Shown: positions 43,790 through 52,463 of the stretch, piece after piece
Layout: each line of letters begins with the position of its first letter
How positions within the stretch are numbered: the stretch's first letter is position 1
Assembly (NCBI GenBank): GCA_964611125.1
Contig: CAZSZO010000021.1
Location: forward strand, 3,609 to 67,608
Direction: 5' to 3'
From: JAEUIX01 sp964611125
Lineage (GTDB): Bacteria > Planctomycetota > Phycisphaerae > Phycisphaerales > UBA1924
DNA: 64,000 nucleotides
Notes under the pieces: generated by a model
What the model was told of the DNA's origin: nothing
The model's input: only the letters and a program-made list of their open reading frames with translations
The model's database searches: none
Translations under genes and position numbers: made by a program

Positions 43790-43819
43790 ACACGGCCGGG
43801 CGATCAAGCCCGGCCGTGT
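43790..43819 (-). terminator. intrinsic terminator of LTD/dockerin cassette 2
   Basis: The stem ACACGGCCGGGC/GCCCGGCCGTGT is identical to the one at 39642-39671, followed on the minus strand by TTTTCG. It separates cassette 2 from the pseudopilin of cassette 1. Confidence 0.8.
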
Positions 43820-43851
43820 CGAGGGATGCACTGAGATTCGGAGCCTTTCAG

Positions 43852-44118
43852 GCGAGCCGATCAGTTGCAGACGCCGCCGAAGAAGTCAGAGATGTAGGTG
43901 GAGAGGTCGTCGGGGTCGGTGAAGCCCGAGCGGTCATAGTCGCCCTGGGGGCAGGGGGGCGTCTGGAAGAAGCACGCGATGTAGTCGGAGATGTCGTCGG
44001 GGTCGAGGTTGCCGTCGCGGTTGAAGTCGGGGCGGCAGGAGCAGGCGAAGCCGGGGGCGATGATGACCGTGCCGGTGGTCAGGCCATCAACGAAGCCGGG
44101 GGAGCCGAACATGGAGCG
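43852..44118 (-). repeat. 267-bp block identical to 39721-39987
   Basis: Second copy of the identical block, covering the dockerin-coding 3' end of LTD gene copy 2. Confidence 0.9.
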
Positions 44119-46722
44119 ATTGAAGATGCCCGTGGGAAAGCCGCTGGAGTTGACCTGGGTGTTGGCCAGGTTCTGGCGACCGCCGTCGAAGCCGGTGAGC
44201 GAAGCGGCCCAGTTGACGCCGGAGTCGTTGGCGGCCTGGGTGTAGGCGCCGGGGAGGGTGTAGATCGACCAGAAGATATCGATGCCGCCCACCGCGTCGC
44301 CGGGCCAGCCGAAGGGGAAGCTGGCGATGGCGGTGGGGGTGTTGTCATCATCATAGTTCACGATGTCGGCGACGGTCCCGTCGGCCTTCACGAGGCGAAC
44401 GATCTCGTTGGTGAAGCTGGGGCCGTCGGCGAGGCGACCCAGGCCGCTGGCGCGGTTGTCGGTGTACCAGTCGGTGACGGTGATGACCTGGTAGCCGCAG
44501 CCCCAGGTGTTGTAGAACTCCTGGATGAAGTCGCGGTCCGTGAGGGGCTCCAGGCCGGGCTGGCCGGTGCCGGCGGGGACGAACGTGTCGGCGCCGATGA
44601 TCACCGCGGCCTCGCCGGGCTGGAGGACGGTGCCGTTGAGGAAGCCGCTGGTGCGGCCGTCCTCGTCCTGCAGGTACCAGCCGGAGAGGTCGATGGGGGC
44701 GCCGGTGGTGTTGGCGATCTCGATCCACTCGTCGCGACCGGCCGCGATGCTCTGGCCGGTGGGGGGGAGGGGGTTGGAGCCGGGGAAGATGCTGTTGGTG
44801 GTGGCGGCGATCTCAGAGATGATCACGTCGCCGGTGGGGAGCTGATTGACGGAGGGGACGAAGCCGGGGGAGCCGAAGTCTTCACCCTGGTTGCCGACGC
44901 CGAAAGGCGACGTGGGGAGGCCGGTGAGGTCATTGCTCTTGATGGCCCCGTTGAGACCGCCGATGGAGAGGGCCCAGTTGGGGCCGGGGTTGTTGCCGGT
45001 AACGGAGTACCGTCCGCCGGCGGGAACAATGTAGAACGAGCTGTGGCCGTCGGAGCCGGGCCAGCCGGCGAGGGGCTCGCCGTTGGAGTTGGTGTTGGAG
45101 TAGTTGGCGACGTCAACGATGGACCCGCGGTCGGTGACCCACGTGCCGATGGCGCCGGGGCCGACGAGACGGGTGGGGTGCGGGCCGCTGACGCTCGACT
45201 GATTGGCGGGGACGAGGTCGTCGCGGACCACGGCGCCGGAGACGAGAGCCAGCACCTCGGCGGATGGGGTGGCGTTGGTGGCGCGGGCGCCCCAGTTGCC
45301 CAGCGGGATCCAGCGGATGGGCGTGCCCTGCGGCGTGTTCACGCCCCAGAGCGCCTGATAGACGCCCACCATCTCAGCCGCGGTGTAGTTCGGGCCGCCC
45401 GCCGACGAGGGCGAAAGGGGAAGCTGGCAGAGCACGGCGATCTCGCCCGGCTGCAGGACGTTGCCTGCGGGAACCGGGAGGGTGTAGCCGTCGCCGCCGG
45501 TCTCGATGTCGACCAGGCGGTAGCCGGAGATGTCGATCGGGCTGGTGCTGACGTTCTGGATCTCAACCCACTCGAGCGAGCCGCCGGCGATCGACGCGAA
45601 CGGGTCAACCAGGATTTCGGTGATGATCACGCGGCCCCAGCTCTCGGCCGCGTCGAGGACGCCGTTGTTGTTCTGGTCCAGCGTGCCTCCGCGCCCGTTG
45701 GTTCCGCCGGCGAGGTTGATGTCGGTGGAGTCGAGGACATTGTTGAGGTTGCGGTCGGTCCCCTCGCGGTCGAGCAGGATGTCGCAGCTGTCGGGGACGC
45801 CGTTGCCGTTGAGGTCGGGCTCGCAGGAGTCGGGGATCAGATTCGAGTTACAGTCCACGGCCGTGGCGGTGGCGCCGCAGGTCTCGACCACGTCATCGAT
45901 GCCGTTGTTGTTGCAGTCGCTGGGCGGGGGTACGACCTCGTAGACGAGGCCGGGCGAGCAGACGTTGCCCGCGTCGCAGAGACGGTCGCGCGAGGTTGGC
46001 GAGGCAGCGCCCGGGGGCGTGAACGAGAACACCGTGTCAATGCTGACCAGGGCCAGCGGGTCGGTGCTCGCGAGCTGCCAGGCGCAGCCGCGGTCGTTGT
46101 CGACGCTGTTGAGGAACTGGGGGCGGAGCACGATCGACTGACCGGCGGTGACGGGCGGGAAGTTGGCGGCGCCGTAGGTCACGATGTCCACGACGGTGCC
46201 GTCGCGATCAACGATGAAGGGGATCTCGTTGAAGAGGGTCGGGGTGTTGGCGATCGTGATGTTGCCGGGCAGCACCAGCACGTTGAGGGCGTTGGGCGCG
46301 CCGACCGTACGGCCGAAGGCCTGGTTGAACGACGCGGCGGTCCAGACGGGGGTCTGGGGCAGGTACAGTCCAGGGTTGGCGTTGTCGTTGGGACGCAGGC
46401 CCAGCTGGGCGCCGATGATCACCAGGGCCTGACGTGGGCCCAGGATCGTGCCCGCCGGGAACGGCTCGCCCGCAGTGGGATCCTCGTCATCGATGTACCA
46501 GCCCGAGATGTCGATGGCTTCGTTGGTGGTGTTGAAGATCTCGATGAATTCGAGATTGTCGCCAGCGGCGCCGATGCCGAAGCCGCCGCCGTCATTGTCG
46601 TTGGGATTGGCGAAGATCTCCGTGATGATGACCTTGCCGACATTGGTGGGATCGGCCGCGGCGGGCGCCGCGATCGCCGCGCTGGCCAAGATGGCCGCGC
46701 AGAGGATTCTGCTCGTCTTCAT
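43861..46722 (-). CDS. secreted lamin-tail-domain protein with GC-type dockerin (copy 2)
   Basis: A 953-residue paralogue of the protein at 39730-42543 with the same order: signal peptide (ending APAAADP), LTD1, Asn/Asp-rich repeats (DCNNNGIDDVVETCG, DLNGNGVPDSCDILLD), LTD2, LTD3, dockerin tail. Differences include a longer loop in LTD1 (NDNDGGGFGIGAAGDN). The last ~86 residues are identical to copy 1. Start ATG 46722 has AAGGAGATT upstream. It follows its own pseudopilin by 89 nt and is closed by its own terminator, so each cassette can be a separate transcription unit. The function is presumed structural or adhesive; it is not known. Confidence 0.87.
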   Translation of the reverse strand: MKTSRILCAAILASAAIAAPAAADPTNVGKVIITEIFANPNDNDGGGFGIGAAGDNLEFIEIFNTTNEAIDISGWYIDDEDPTAGEPFPAGTILGPRQALVIIGAQLGLRPNDNANPGLYLPQTPVWTAASFNQAFGRTVGAPNALNVLVLPGNITIANTPTLFNEIPFIVDRDGTVVDIVTYGAANFPPVTAGQSIVLRPQFLNSVDNDRGCAWQLASTDPLALVSIDTVFSFTPPGAASPTSRDRLCDAGNVCSPGLVYEVVPPPSDCNNNGIDDVVETCGATATAVDCNSNLIPDSCEPDLNGNGVPDSCDILLDREGTDRNLNNVLDSTDINLAGGTNGRGGTLDQNNNGVLDAAESWGRVIITEILVDPFASIAGGSLEWVEIQNVSTSPIDISGYRLVDIETGGDGYTLPVPAGNVLQPGEIAVLCQLPLSPSSAGGPNYTAAEMVGVYQALWGVNTPQGTPIRWIPLGNWGARATNATPSAEVLALVSGAVVRDDLVPANQSSVSGPHPTRLVGPGAIGTWVTDRGSIVDVANYSNTNSNGEPLAGWPGSDGHSSFYIVPAGGRYSVTGNNPGPNWALSIGGLNGAIKSNDLTGLPTSPFGVGNQGEDFGSPGFVPSVNQLPTGDVIISEIAATTNSIFPGSNPLPPTGQSIAAGRDEWIEIANTTGAPIDLSGWYLQDEDGRTSGFLNGTVLQPGEAAVIIGADTFVPAGTGQPGLEPLTDRDFIQEFYNTWGCGYQVITVTDWYTDNRASGLGRLADGPSFTNEIVRLVKADGTVADIVNYDDDNTPTAIASFPFGWPGDAVGGIDIFWSIYTLPGAYTQAANDSGVNWAASLTGFDGGRQNLANTQVNSSGFPTGIFNRSMFGSPGFVDGLTTGTVIIAPGFACSCRPDFNRDGNLDPDDISDYIACFFQTPPCPQGDYDRSGFTDPDDLSTYISDFFGGVCN

Positions 46723-46811
46723 GCAATCTCCTTCTCTCGTTGAATGGAATAGGGGCGTTCGCGCGAGCGAGGGGCCCATGGTAAACTGGATGTGAGGCGG
46801 GGATCCGGGAC

Positions 46812-47804
46812 TTAGGGTGCGCCGTCGCGAATGACCCACTGAACAGCGTTGCTGCGATCAAAGCGGACGGTCTGCTGGATGACTCCTGGGTGGAGGCGGC
46901 GGCCCTGAGTGATGTTGTTGCGAACATCAGTAGCGGCGGTGGTGTTGGACTTGAGGTAGGCCTCGATGAGCCAGGGGCCGGTCTTGACGAACGCCGCGTG
47001 GCCGTCGAGGAAGGACATCTGCACGCCGTCGCGCCCGTGGTTGTTCTGAGCCTCGGGCCAGTTGTTGAGGGTTTCAGGGTTACCGTCGCGATGGTCCTGG
47101 TCGGAATCCAGAGTAATGAGCATGCGGGAGGGATGCTCCACCGACTTGAGGGTCTTGAGGATGGAGCGGCTGCCGGGACCGGGCTCAGGATTGTCCTCGG
47201 CATCGGGACTGTTGGTGGCGCCTTCGATAATCCAGACAGGGTCGCCTTGCTTGATATTGCGCTGCATGTAGTGGCTGGTGTTGCCCCAGGAACGGTCGTA
47301 CCAACCGTCGGGGTAAACCCAGCGCGCACTGGCCTCGACGCTGGACATCCAAGCCCACACTTCGAAGCTGTGGCCACCCTTGGTGAACTCGGGATAGCTG
47401 ATGGGGCCGACGCTGTCCGCAGCGTTGTCGGCGCAGTCAGTCAGGTGGACGAACGCGTCCCCGCGGTACTTGTTCCGCGGATCAGACGCGAGCAGCTTGG
47501 CGGTGGGGTCAACTCGATTGCGCGTGCTCGGGCAGATCGCGGCGTCGGGCCGCTCGATGAACTCGCTGAGATAGGCAAGGTCGTCGTCGCCCCCGTTTTG
47601 GGTGGGAATGAACGCCCCCTTCTTGTGCTGGTCGGCGTAGAGGGTGGCCGCAAAGGCGATCATTCGCTGAGCGACCAAGCACTTGCTCCGACGCGCCGCC
47701 TCACGGGCCGAGGCCAGTGATGGAAGCAGGATGCCGACCAGCAAGGCGATGATGGCAATGACAACCAGCAACTCAATGAGCGTGAATCCACGACGGCGTT
47801 CCAT
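46812..47804 (-). CDS. type II secretion pseudopilin-like protein (copy 2)
   Basis: A 330-residue paralogue of the pseudopilin at 42639-43631, same length with no gaps needed. The prepilin leader is MERRRGFTLIELLVV with the standard Gly before the cleavage site. It has GGHSFEVWAWMSS and HGRDGVQMSFLDGHAAFVK. TTAGGAGATT lies about 7 nt before the ATG at 47804; reading 27 nt further upstream to another possible start would lengthen the short leader and is not preferred. It probably heads the second cassette's operon. The 286-nt gap upstream holds the RNase R terminator but no gene. Confidence 0.9.
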   Translation of the reverse strand: MERRRGFTLIELLVVIAIIALLVGILLPSLASAREAARRSKCLVAQRMIAFAATLYADQHKKGAFIPTQNGGDDDLAYLSEFIERPDAAICPSTRNRVDPTAKLLASDPRNKYRGDAFVHLTDCADNAADSVGPISYPEFTKGGHSFEVWAWMSSVEASARWVYPDGWYDRSWGNTSHYMQRNIKQGDPVWIIEGATNSPDAEDNPEPGPGSRSILKTLKSVEHPSRMLITLDSDQDHRDGNPETLNNWPEAQNNHGRDGVQMSFLDGHAAFVKTGPWLIEAYLKSNTTAATDVRNNITQGRRLHPGVIQQTVRFDRSNAVQWVIRDGAP

Positions 47805-48008
47805 GCGCAAATCTCCTAAGTCGAAGATCATTCTTCCTGACCGTTTGGAGGAGGGGCGCTCGCCACGTCAAGATCATGTTGTGATCGCGCTAAGAACCGT
47901 GTTATGGCCGTTTTTCCGGTCGATCTTCGCTCTCCTCCTGCTCTCAGTCGCTCTCAGCTCATCTCGACCGGCCGATGATCCGTCGGGCCGTTGAACAAAA
48001 TTGAGCCC

Positions 48009-48037
48009 GCTCGATCAGCTTCCATGGCTGATCGAGC
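48009..48037 (-). terminator. intrinsic terminator of rnr
   Basis: GCTCGATCAGC and GCTGATCGAGC form a perfect 11-bp stem with a 7-nt loop, followed on the minus strand by AATTTTGTTC. Confidence 0.8.
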
Positions 48038-48090
48038 AGGACCAGGGGCCCAGAATCGGGGGCTCAACTGGGTTGGTGAAGCGAGAGTGG

Positions 48091-50562
48091 TTACTGATCG
48101 CGTCGGTGGTTCTTCTTGCCCTTGTCGCGCGATCGGCTCTTCTGGCTGCGCCGCGACGAGCCGGAGTTGCCGAAGCGGAGCCGCTGCCAATCCGCGTCGG
48201 TCTTGGGCGCCGCGCCCAAGCCGCCGCTGGCGGCGCCGCCGATGGCCAGGCCCGCGGCGGGGCCCTTGCGGATCTTGGATTTCTCGCGGCTCTCGGGGTT
48301 GGCGATGACCAGGTCCATCTTCCGCAGGGCGAGATCGATGTTGGCGATCGTGACGGTCACCTGATCGCCGATCTTGAAGGAGCGGCCGGAGTGCTCGTGC
48401 ACCATCGTGTCGGAGCGGGGGTCGAGCCGCCAGCCGCCGGGGATCATGCGGCCGTCCTTGTTGGCGTGGGCGGGGAGGTCTTCCTTCTTGACCATGCCTT
48501 CGGCGAGGAACTTCTCGAGCTGGATGAAGATACCGGCGTTCTTGCAGCCGGTGACCATCCCGCGGAAATCCTCACCGACGTGGTTGGAAAGGAGCTGCAG
48601 GACCAGGAACGAGCGGAGGCTGTTCTCGGCGTCGGAGGCGTTGACCTCGGTCTGAGTGCAGTGGCGGCCCACGGCGGCGAGGGTTGCGTCGTCGGGGCAG
48701 TTGTTGGATTGGAGCATCTTCTCGGCCAGGCGGGCCTTCTGCTCATCGTCGCGGGGCGGGTTGCGGCCGTTCTGGGTGTGGCGGAGGTATTCGGCCATGG
48801 CCCGGTGGACGGTGAGATCGGGGTAGCGGCGGATGGGGCTGGTGAAGTGGGCGTAGGCCTCGCTGGCCAGGGCGTAGTGGCCGACGAGCGCCGGGGAGTA
48901 CTCAGCCTTGGTCAGGGTGCGGAGAACCGCGAAGTGCACCGCCGGGGCGGCGGGGGTGCCCCGGGTTGAGTCGAGCAGCCGCTGCAGCTCCATGCGGGTC
49001 GGGCGCTTGGGGATGACGAAGCCGGCGACCTTGGCGGTGCTGCGGAGCTCATCGACATCGCCCGGAGAGGGCTCGGGGTGGATGCGGCGGAGGAGGGGGA
49101 CCTTGAGCTTCTCGAATAGGCGGGCGACGGCCTCGTTGGCCTCGACCATGAACATCTCGATGAGCGTGTGGGTGAAGGCGTCATCCTCGCGCTGGGCGTC
49201 GATCACGTGGCCGTCGTCGTCATAGACAAGCTCCACGTCGGGCAGTTCGAGGTGGATCATCCCGGCCTCACGCCGGCGCTGGCGGATGGCCCGGGCGCAG
49301 GCGTCCATCTCGCGCAGCGTGGCGCTGAGCTGCTCGGTGTAGACGGGCTCGGTGCGGGCGTGCTTCTTGGCCTCTTCCGGGTTACCGTCGATCAGGGCCT
49401 GGGCCTCGAGATAGGTGAGCCGCTTGACGGACTTGATCAGCGTGTTGGCGACGCCGCTCCGCACGCAGCGGCCGGAGCGGTCGTAGTGCATGATCGCCGT
49501 CTTGCAGAAACGCGGCACGGCCTCCTGCAGCGAGCAGATGCCGTTGGAGAGCACCTCAGGGAGCATGGGGATGACATGGCGGGGCAGGTAGCAGGAGTTG
49601 CCGCGTTCGCGGGCCTCTTCGTCAAGGGGGGTGCCGACGGGGATGAAGTGGGCGACATCGGCGATGTGCACGCCCAGCTCCCAGCCGTCGGCGGTGCGCT
49701 TGATGTGGATGGCGTCGTCGTAGTCCTTTGCGTCGGGCGGGTCGATGGTGATGATGTACTCTGACTCGCGGACATCGTCGCGCCCGCGGGCGGCGCCCTC
49801 GGGGTCGTGCTCGAACTGCTCGACTTCGCGCTCGAACTGCTCGGCGCAGCGGCGGGCCTGGGCGACGACCTGCTCGGGGAACTCGCCAGGCAGGTTGTAC
49901 GCCGCGATGGTCGCCTGGGTCTCGACGCTGGGGAGGCCGGCCTCGCCCAGAACATCGACGATGACGCCCTCAGCGAGCATGCCGCCCTCGGGATAGTGCG
50001 TGATCTCGACGACGACCTTGTCGCCCGGGCGGGCGTTCTTGGCGTGGGGATCGCGGACGACGATGGGGTCGGTGATCTCGCGCCCGTCGGGGTAGACGAG
50101 CCACTGCGGCGGCTGCTTCACCAGTTCGCCGGTGAAGCACTTGCGGCGCCGCTTGACGACTTGGACCACGCGTCCGGTGAGGTCCTCGGTTCCGTCGGCG
50201 CGGCGGCGGCGGGCGATCTCGATGCGCACGGTGTCGCCCGAGAGGGCGTCGGCGGTGCAGTCGGGTGGGATGAACACATCGCCCTCGCGCGAGGCGAGGT
50301 CGGGCTTGACGAAGCCGAAGCCCTTGGGGTTCTTCTTAAACGAACCGGTGAGGACGTTCTCGAGGCGGGGGAGGCGGATGAGCCCCTTGGGGTCGATCTC
50401 GAGCTTGCGGGCGTCAGCGAGGGACTGGATGGCGCGGGAGAAGGTCGCGCGTTCGACCTCTTCGACGACGCCGAGGTCCTCCATGAGGCGGTCGGCGACG
50501 GCGGGCTGGTAGCTGTCGTGCTTGAGGTGGGTCAGGATGCGGATGGAATACGGGTCATGCAT
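48091..50562 (-). CDS. rnr: ribonuclease R
   Basis: An 823-residue RNase II/RNB-family 3'-5' exoribonuclease. Order: N-terminal winged-helix region, cold-shock domains (GFGFVKPDLASREGDVFIPP), RNB catalytic core with IDPPDAKDYDDAI (Mg-binding Asp cluster) and HFTSPIRRYPDL, a C-terminal S1 domain (FRGMVTGCKNAGIFIQLE), and a basic Lys/Ser/Arg-rich tail as in RNase R. It degrades structured RNA and takes part in rRNA and tmRNA quality control. The ATG at 50562 has no ribosome site. AACGAT, a one-base variant of the -10 hexamer, ends 7 nt upstream, so this may be another leaderless mRNA. A strong terminator follows. Confidence 0.95.
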   Translation of the reverse strand: MHDPYSIRILTHLKHDSYQPAVADRLMEDLGVVEEVERATFSRAIQSLADARKLEIDPKGLIRLPRLENVLTGSFKKNPKGFGFVKPDLASREGDVFIPPDCTADALSGDTVRIEIARRRRADGTEDLTGRVVQVVKRRRKCFTGELVKQPPQWLVYPDGREITDPIVVRDPHAKNARPGDKVVVEITHYPEGGMLAEGVIVDVLGEAGLPSVETQATIAAYNLPGEFPEQVVAQARRCAEQFEREVEQFEHDPEGAARGRDDVRESEYIITIDPPDAKDYDDAIHIKRTADGWELGVHIADVAHFIPVGTPLDEEARERGNSCYLPRHVIPMLPEVLSNGICSLQEAVPRFCKTAIMHYDRSGRCVRSGVANTLIKSVKRLTYLEAQALIDGNPEEAKKHARTEPVYTEQLSATLREMDACARAIRQRRREAGMIHLELPDVELVYDDDGHVIDAQREDDAFTHTLIEMFMVEANEAVARLFEKLKVPLLRRIHPEPSPGDVDELRSTAKVAGFVIPKRPTRMELQRLLDSTRGTPAAPAVHFAVLRTLTKAEYSPALVGHYALASEAYAHFTSPIRRYPDLTVHRAMAEYLRHTQNGRNPPRDDEQKARLAEKMLQSNNCPDDATLAAVGRHCTQTEVNASDAENSLRSFLVLQLLSNHVGEDFRGMVTGCKNAGIFIQLEKFLAEGMVKKEDLPAHANKDGRMIPGGWRLDPRSDTMVHEHSGRSFKIGDQVTVTIANIDLALRKMDLVIANPESREKSKIRKGPAAGLAIGGAASGGLGAAPKTDADWQRLRFGNSGSSRRSQKSRSRDKGKKNHRRDQ

Positions 50563-50706
50563 AAGGACAATCGTTGAGAGCGGAAGAACAGGGAAAGGCG
50601 AAAAGGGTTTGAAGATTGGCGGCCCCCAGCGGCCCCAGCGGCCCTCAAGACCCCCACAGGCCCCAGCGGCGGCGGCGCAGCCGGCCGGACGCGGGGGAGG
50701 AACGGC

Positions 50707-52344
50707 TCACGCCCGTACGGCGTGCCGGGTGGTGGCCAGGCGCAGGATGTTCTCCTGCGTCATCTGGTCGCCGGTGAGTTCGCCGCTGAGTTCGCCCTCG
50801 CACATCACGACGATGCGGTCCGCCAGGGCGAGCAGTTCGGGCATTTCGCTCGAGACCAGCAGCACGGCGAGCCCCTGGTCGGCGGCCTCGAAGATGAGGC
50901 GGTAGATCTCGCTCTTGGTGCCGACGTCGATCCCGCGTGTGGGCTCGTCAAGCAGCAGGACGCGGGTGCGCGGGCCCATCCACCGGGCGATCAGCAGCTT
51001 CTGCTGGTTGCCGCCGCTGAGCTCGCCCGGGAGCGACGCCGGGGAGGCGGCCTTGACGCGGAACTTGGCCATGCGGGCGGCGACCTGCTCGGATTCGCGG
51101 GTCCGCGTGCGCAGCCCGGCGGTGGCGAGCGAGGGCATCTCGGGGATGATGATGTTCTCATCGACCCCGAGCTGAAAGAAGAGCCCCTGCAGGCGGCGGT
51201 CTTCAGGGACATAGCCAAGGCCGGCGGAGATCGCGGTGCGGGCCTGGAGCCCCGGGAGCGGTTCGCCGTACAAAAGCACCTTGCCCAGGGCGGCTTCGTC
51301 CACGCCGAAGATCGCGTCAAGCAACTCCGACCGGCCCGAGCCCACCAGGCCGCCCACGCCCAGGATCTCGCCCGGGCGGACCGACAGCGAGATGCCGGCG
51401 AGTTTGCCGGGCGAGCGCATGTCGCGGACCTCGAGGGCGGGGCCCGCAGCCTTGGCGCCGCCCGGCCCGGCCGCCGGCTGGGCTGCGTGGTGGCCGCCGC
51501 CGGCGAGCTCATCGCGGATGGCGTTGCGCTCCTTGGTGTGGGGAGCGAGTTTGCGGCCGATCATCCAGGAGACCAGCGTGGGCTCGTCCAGATCCTTGAT
51601 CGCGCCGGTGTTCACGTACTGGCCGTCGCGCAGCACGCTCACGCGGTCGCAGCAGGAGAAGATCTCCCCCATTCGGTGGCTGACATAGATGCACAGGAGC
51701 CCGCCGCCGCCCTGGCTCGCCGGGGAGGCCAGCCCGCGCACGATTCCCATCAGCCGGTCGGCCTCCGACATCGAGAGCGAGCTGGTGGGCTCATCGAACA
51801 CGATCACCCGGGCCGCCGGGGCGGGCTTGCCATCGGGCCCGATGCGCTCGTCGAGCGAGGCGGCGATCTGGACGATCTGACGTCGCCCGGGCGCCAACAT
51901 GCCAAGCGGGGCCTCGACATCGATCTCGGGCGCCAGGCGAGCCAGCAGCCGGGCGGCCCGGCGGTTCGTCTCGCGCCGATCGACCAATCCGGGCAGGCCG
52001 GTGGGCAGGTCGTGCAGGCAGAGGTTCTCAGCGACGGTGAGGTTCGGGCACTGGGCCAGTTCCTGGTGGACGATTCGCACGCCCGCCTCGAACGCCGCGG
52101 CGAGCGAGCCGGACTCAAGCGTTTTGCCGTCGAGGGAGATGGTCCCGCCGTCGAGTTTGTGCAGGCCAGCGATGGCCTTGCCCAGCGTGCTCTTGCCGGC
52201 GCCGTTCTCGCCCATCAGGGCGTGCACCTCGCCGGCGCGCATCGAGAGCGACACATCGCTGAGGGCGAGTGTGGGCCCGAATCGCTTGGTGACGCGGGAA
52301 ACGGCGAGAAAGTGCTCGCCAGTGGAGGGAGCCGTCGCGGACAT
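50707..52344 (-). CDS. RbsA/MglA-type sugar ABC transporter ATPase
   Basis: A 545-residue double ATPase of the carbohydrate-import (CUT2) group. The first half has GENGAGKST, VHQELAQCPNLTVAENLCL, FDEPTSSL and YVSHRMGEIF. The second half has the typical degenerate P-loop GLVGSGRSE, PEDRRLQGL, LSGGNQQKLLIARW and LDEPTRGIDVG. Such proteins energise uptake of ribose, galactose or related sugars (or nucleosides) with a permease and a periplasmic binding protein; neither is found in the window, so its partners may be encoded elsewhere. A His/Ala-rich linker (GGGHHAAQPAAGPGGAKAAG) joins the halves. The ATG at 52344 has TACGAT 8 nt upstream. The next gene downstream, rnr, is unrelated. Confidence 0.92.
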   Translation of the reverse strand: MSATAPSTGEHFLAVSRVTKRFGPTLALSDVSLSMRAGEVHALMGENGAGKSTLGKAIAGLHKLDGGTISLDGKTLESGSLAAAFEAGVRIVHQELAQCPNLTVAENLCLHDLPTGLPGLVDRRETNRRAARLLARLAPEIDVEAPLGMLAPGRRQIVQIAASLDERIGPDGKPAPAARVIVFDEPTSSLSMSEADRLMGIVRGLASPASQGGGGLLCIYVSHRMGEIFSCCDRVSVLRDGQYVNTGAIKDLDEPTLVSWMIGRKLAPHTKERNAIRDELAGGGHHAAQPAAGPGGAKAAGPALEVRDMRSPGKLAGISLSVRPGEILGVGGLVGSGRSELLDAIFGVDEAALGKVLLYGEPLPGLQARTAISAGLGYVPEDRRLQGLFFQLGVDENIIIPEMPSLATAGLRTRTRESEQVAARMAKFRVKAASPASLPGELSGGNQQKLLIARWMGPRTRVLLLDEPTRGIDVGTKSEIYRLIFEAADQGLAVLLVSSEMPELLALADRIVVMCEGELSGELTGDQMTQENILRLATTRHAVRA

Positions 52345-52352
52345 AACGGATA

Positions 52353-52358
52353 ATCGTA
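52353..52358 (-). promoter_or_regulatory. -10-like hexamer TACGAT, leaderless type
   Basis: TACGAT on the minus strand ends 8 nt before the ATG at 52344; no ribosome site. Confidence 0.5.
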
Positions 52359-52447
52359 GCCGGGCGGCGGCGGCGGCGCTGAACGATTCGCATCGTGAGC
52401 AACCGGCCGGTTTCGAGATGTCCGGCCGCGCGGGCCCGCGGCTCGAC

Positions 52448-52453
52448 TACGCT
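52448..52453 (+). promoter_or_regulatory. -10-like hexamer TACGCT, near-leaderless
   Basis: TACGCT ends 10 nt before the ATG at 52464, divergent from the RbsA promoter. It supports 52464 rather than an ATG 69 nt upstream. Confidence 0.4.
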
Positions 52454-52463
52454 AGCGGCCCAG

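Larger units (their letters stand above)
39642..47804 (-). repeat. tandem duplication: pseudopilin + LTD/dockerin protein + terminator
   Basis: Two cassettes of about 4 kb in the same order and orientation: unit 2 at 47804-43790 and unit 1 at 43631-39642. Pseudopilins are 330 residues each and clearly homologous throughout. LTD proteins (937 and 953 residues) share domain order. Terminator stems are identical. The paralogues are moderately diverged except for one 267-bp block. Confidence 0.9.
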
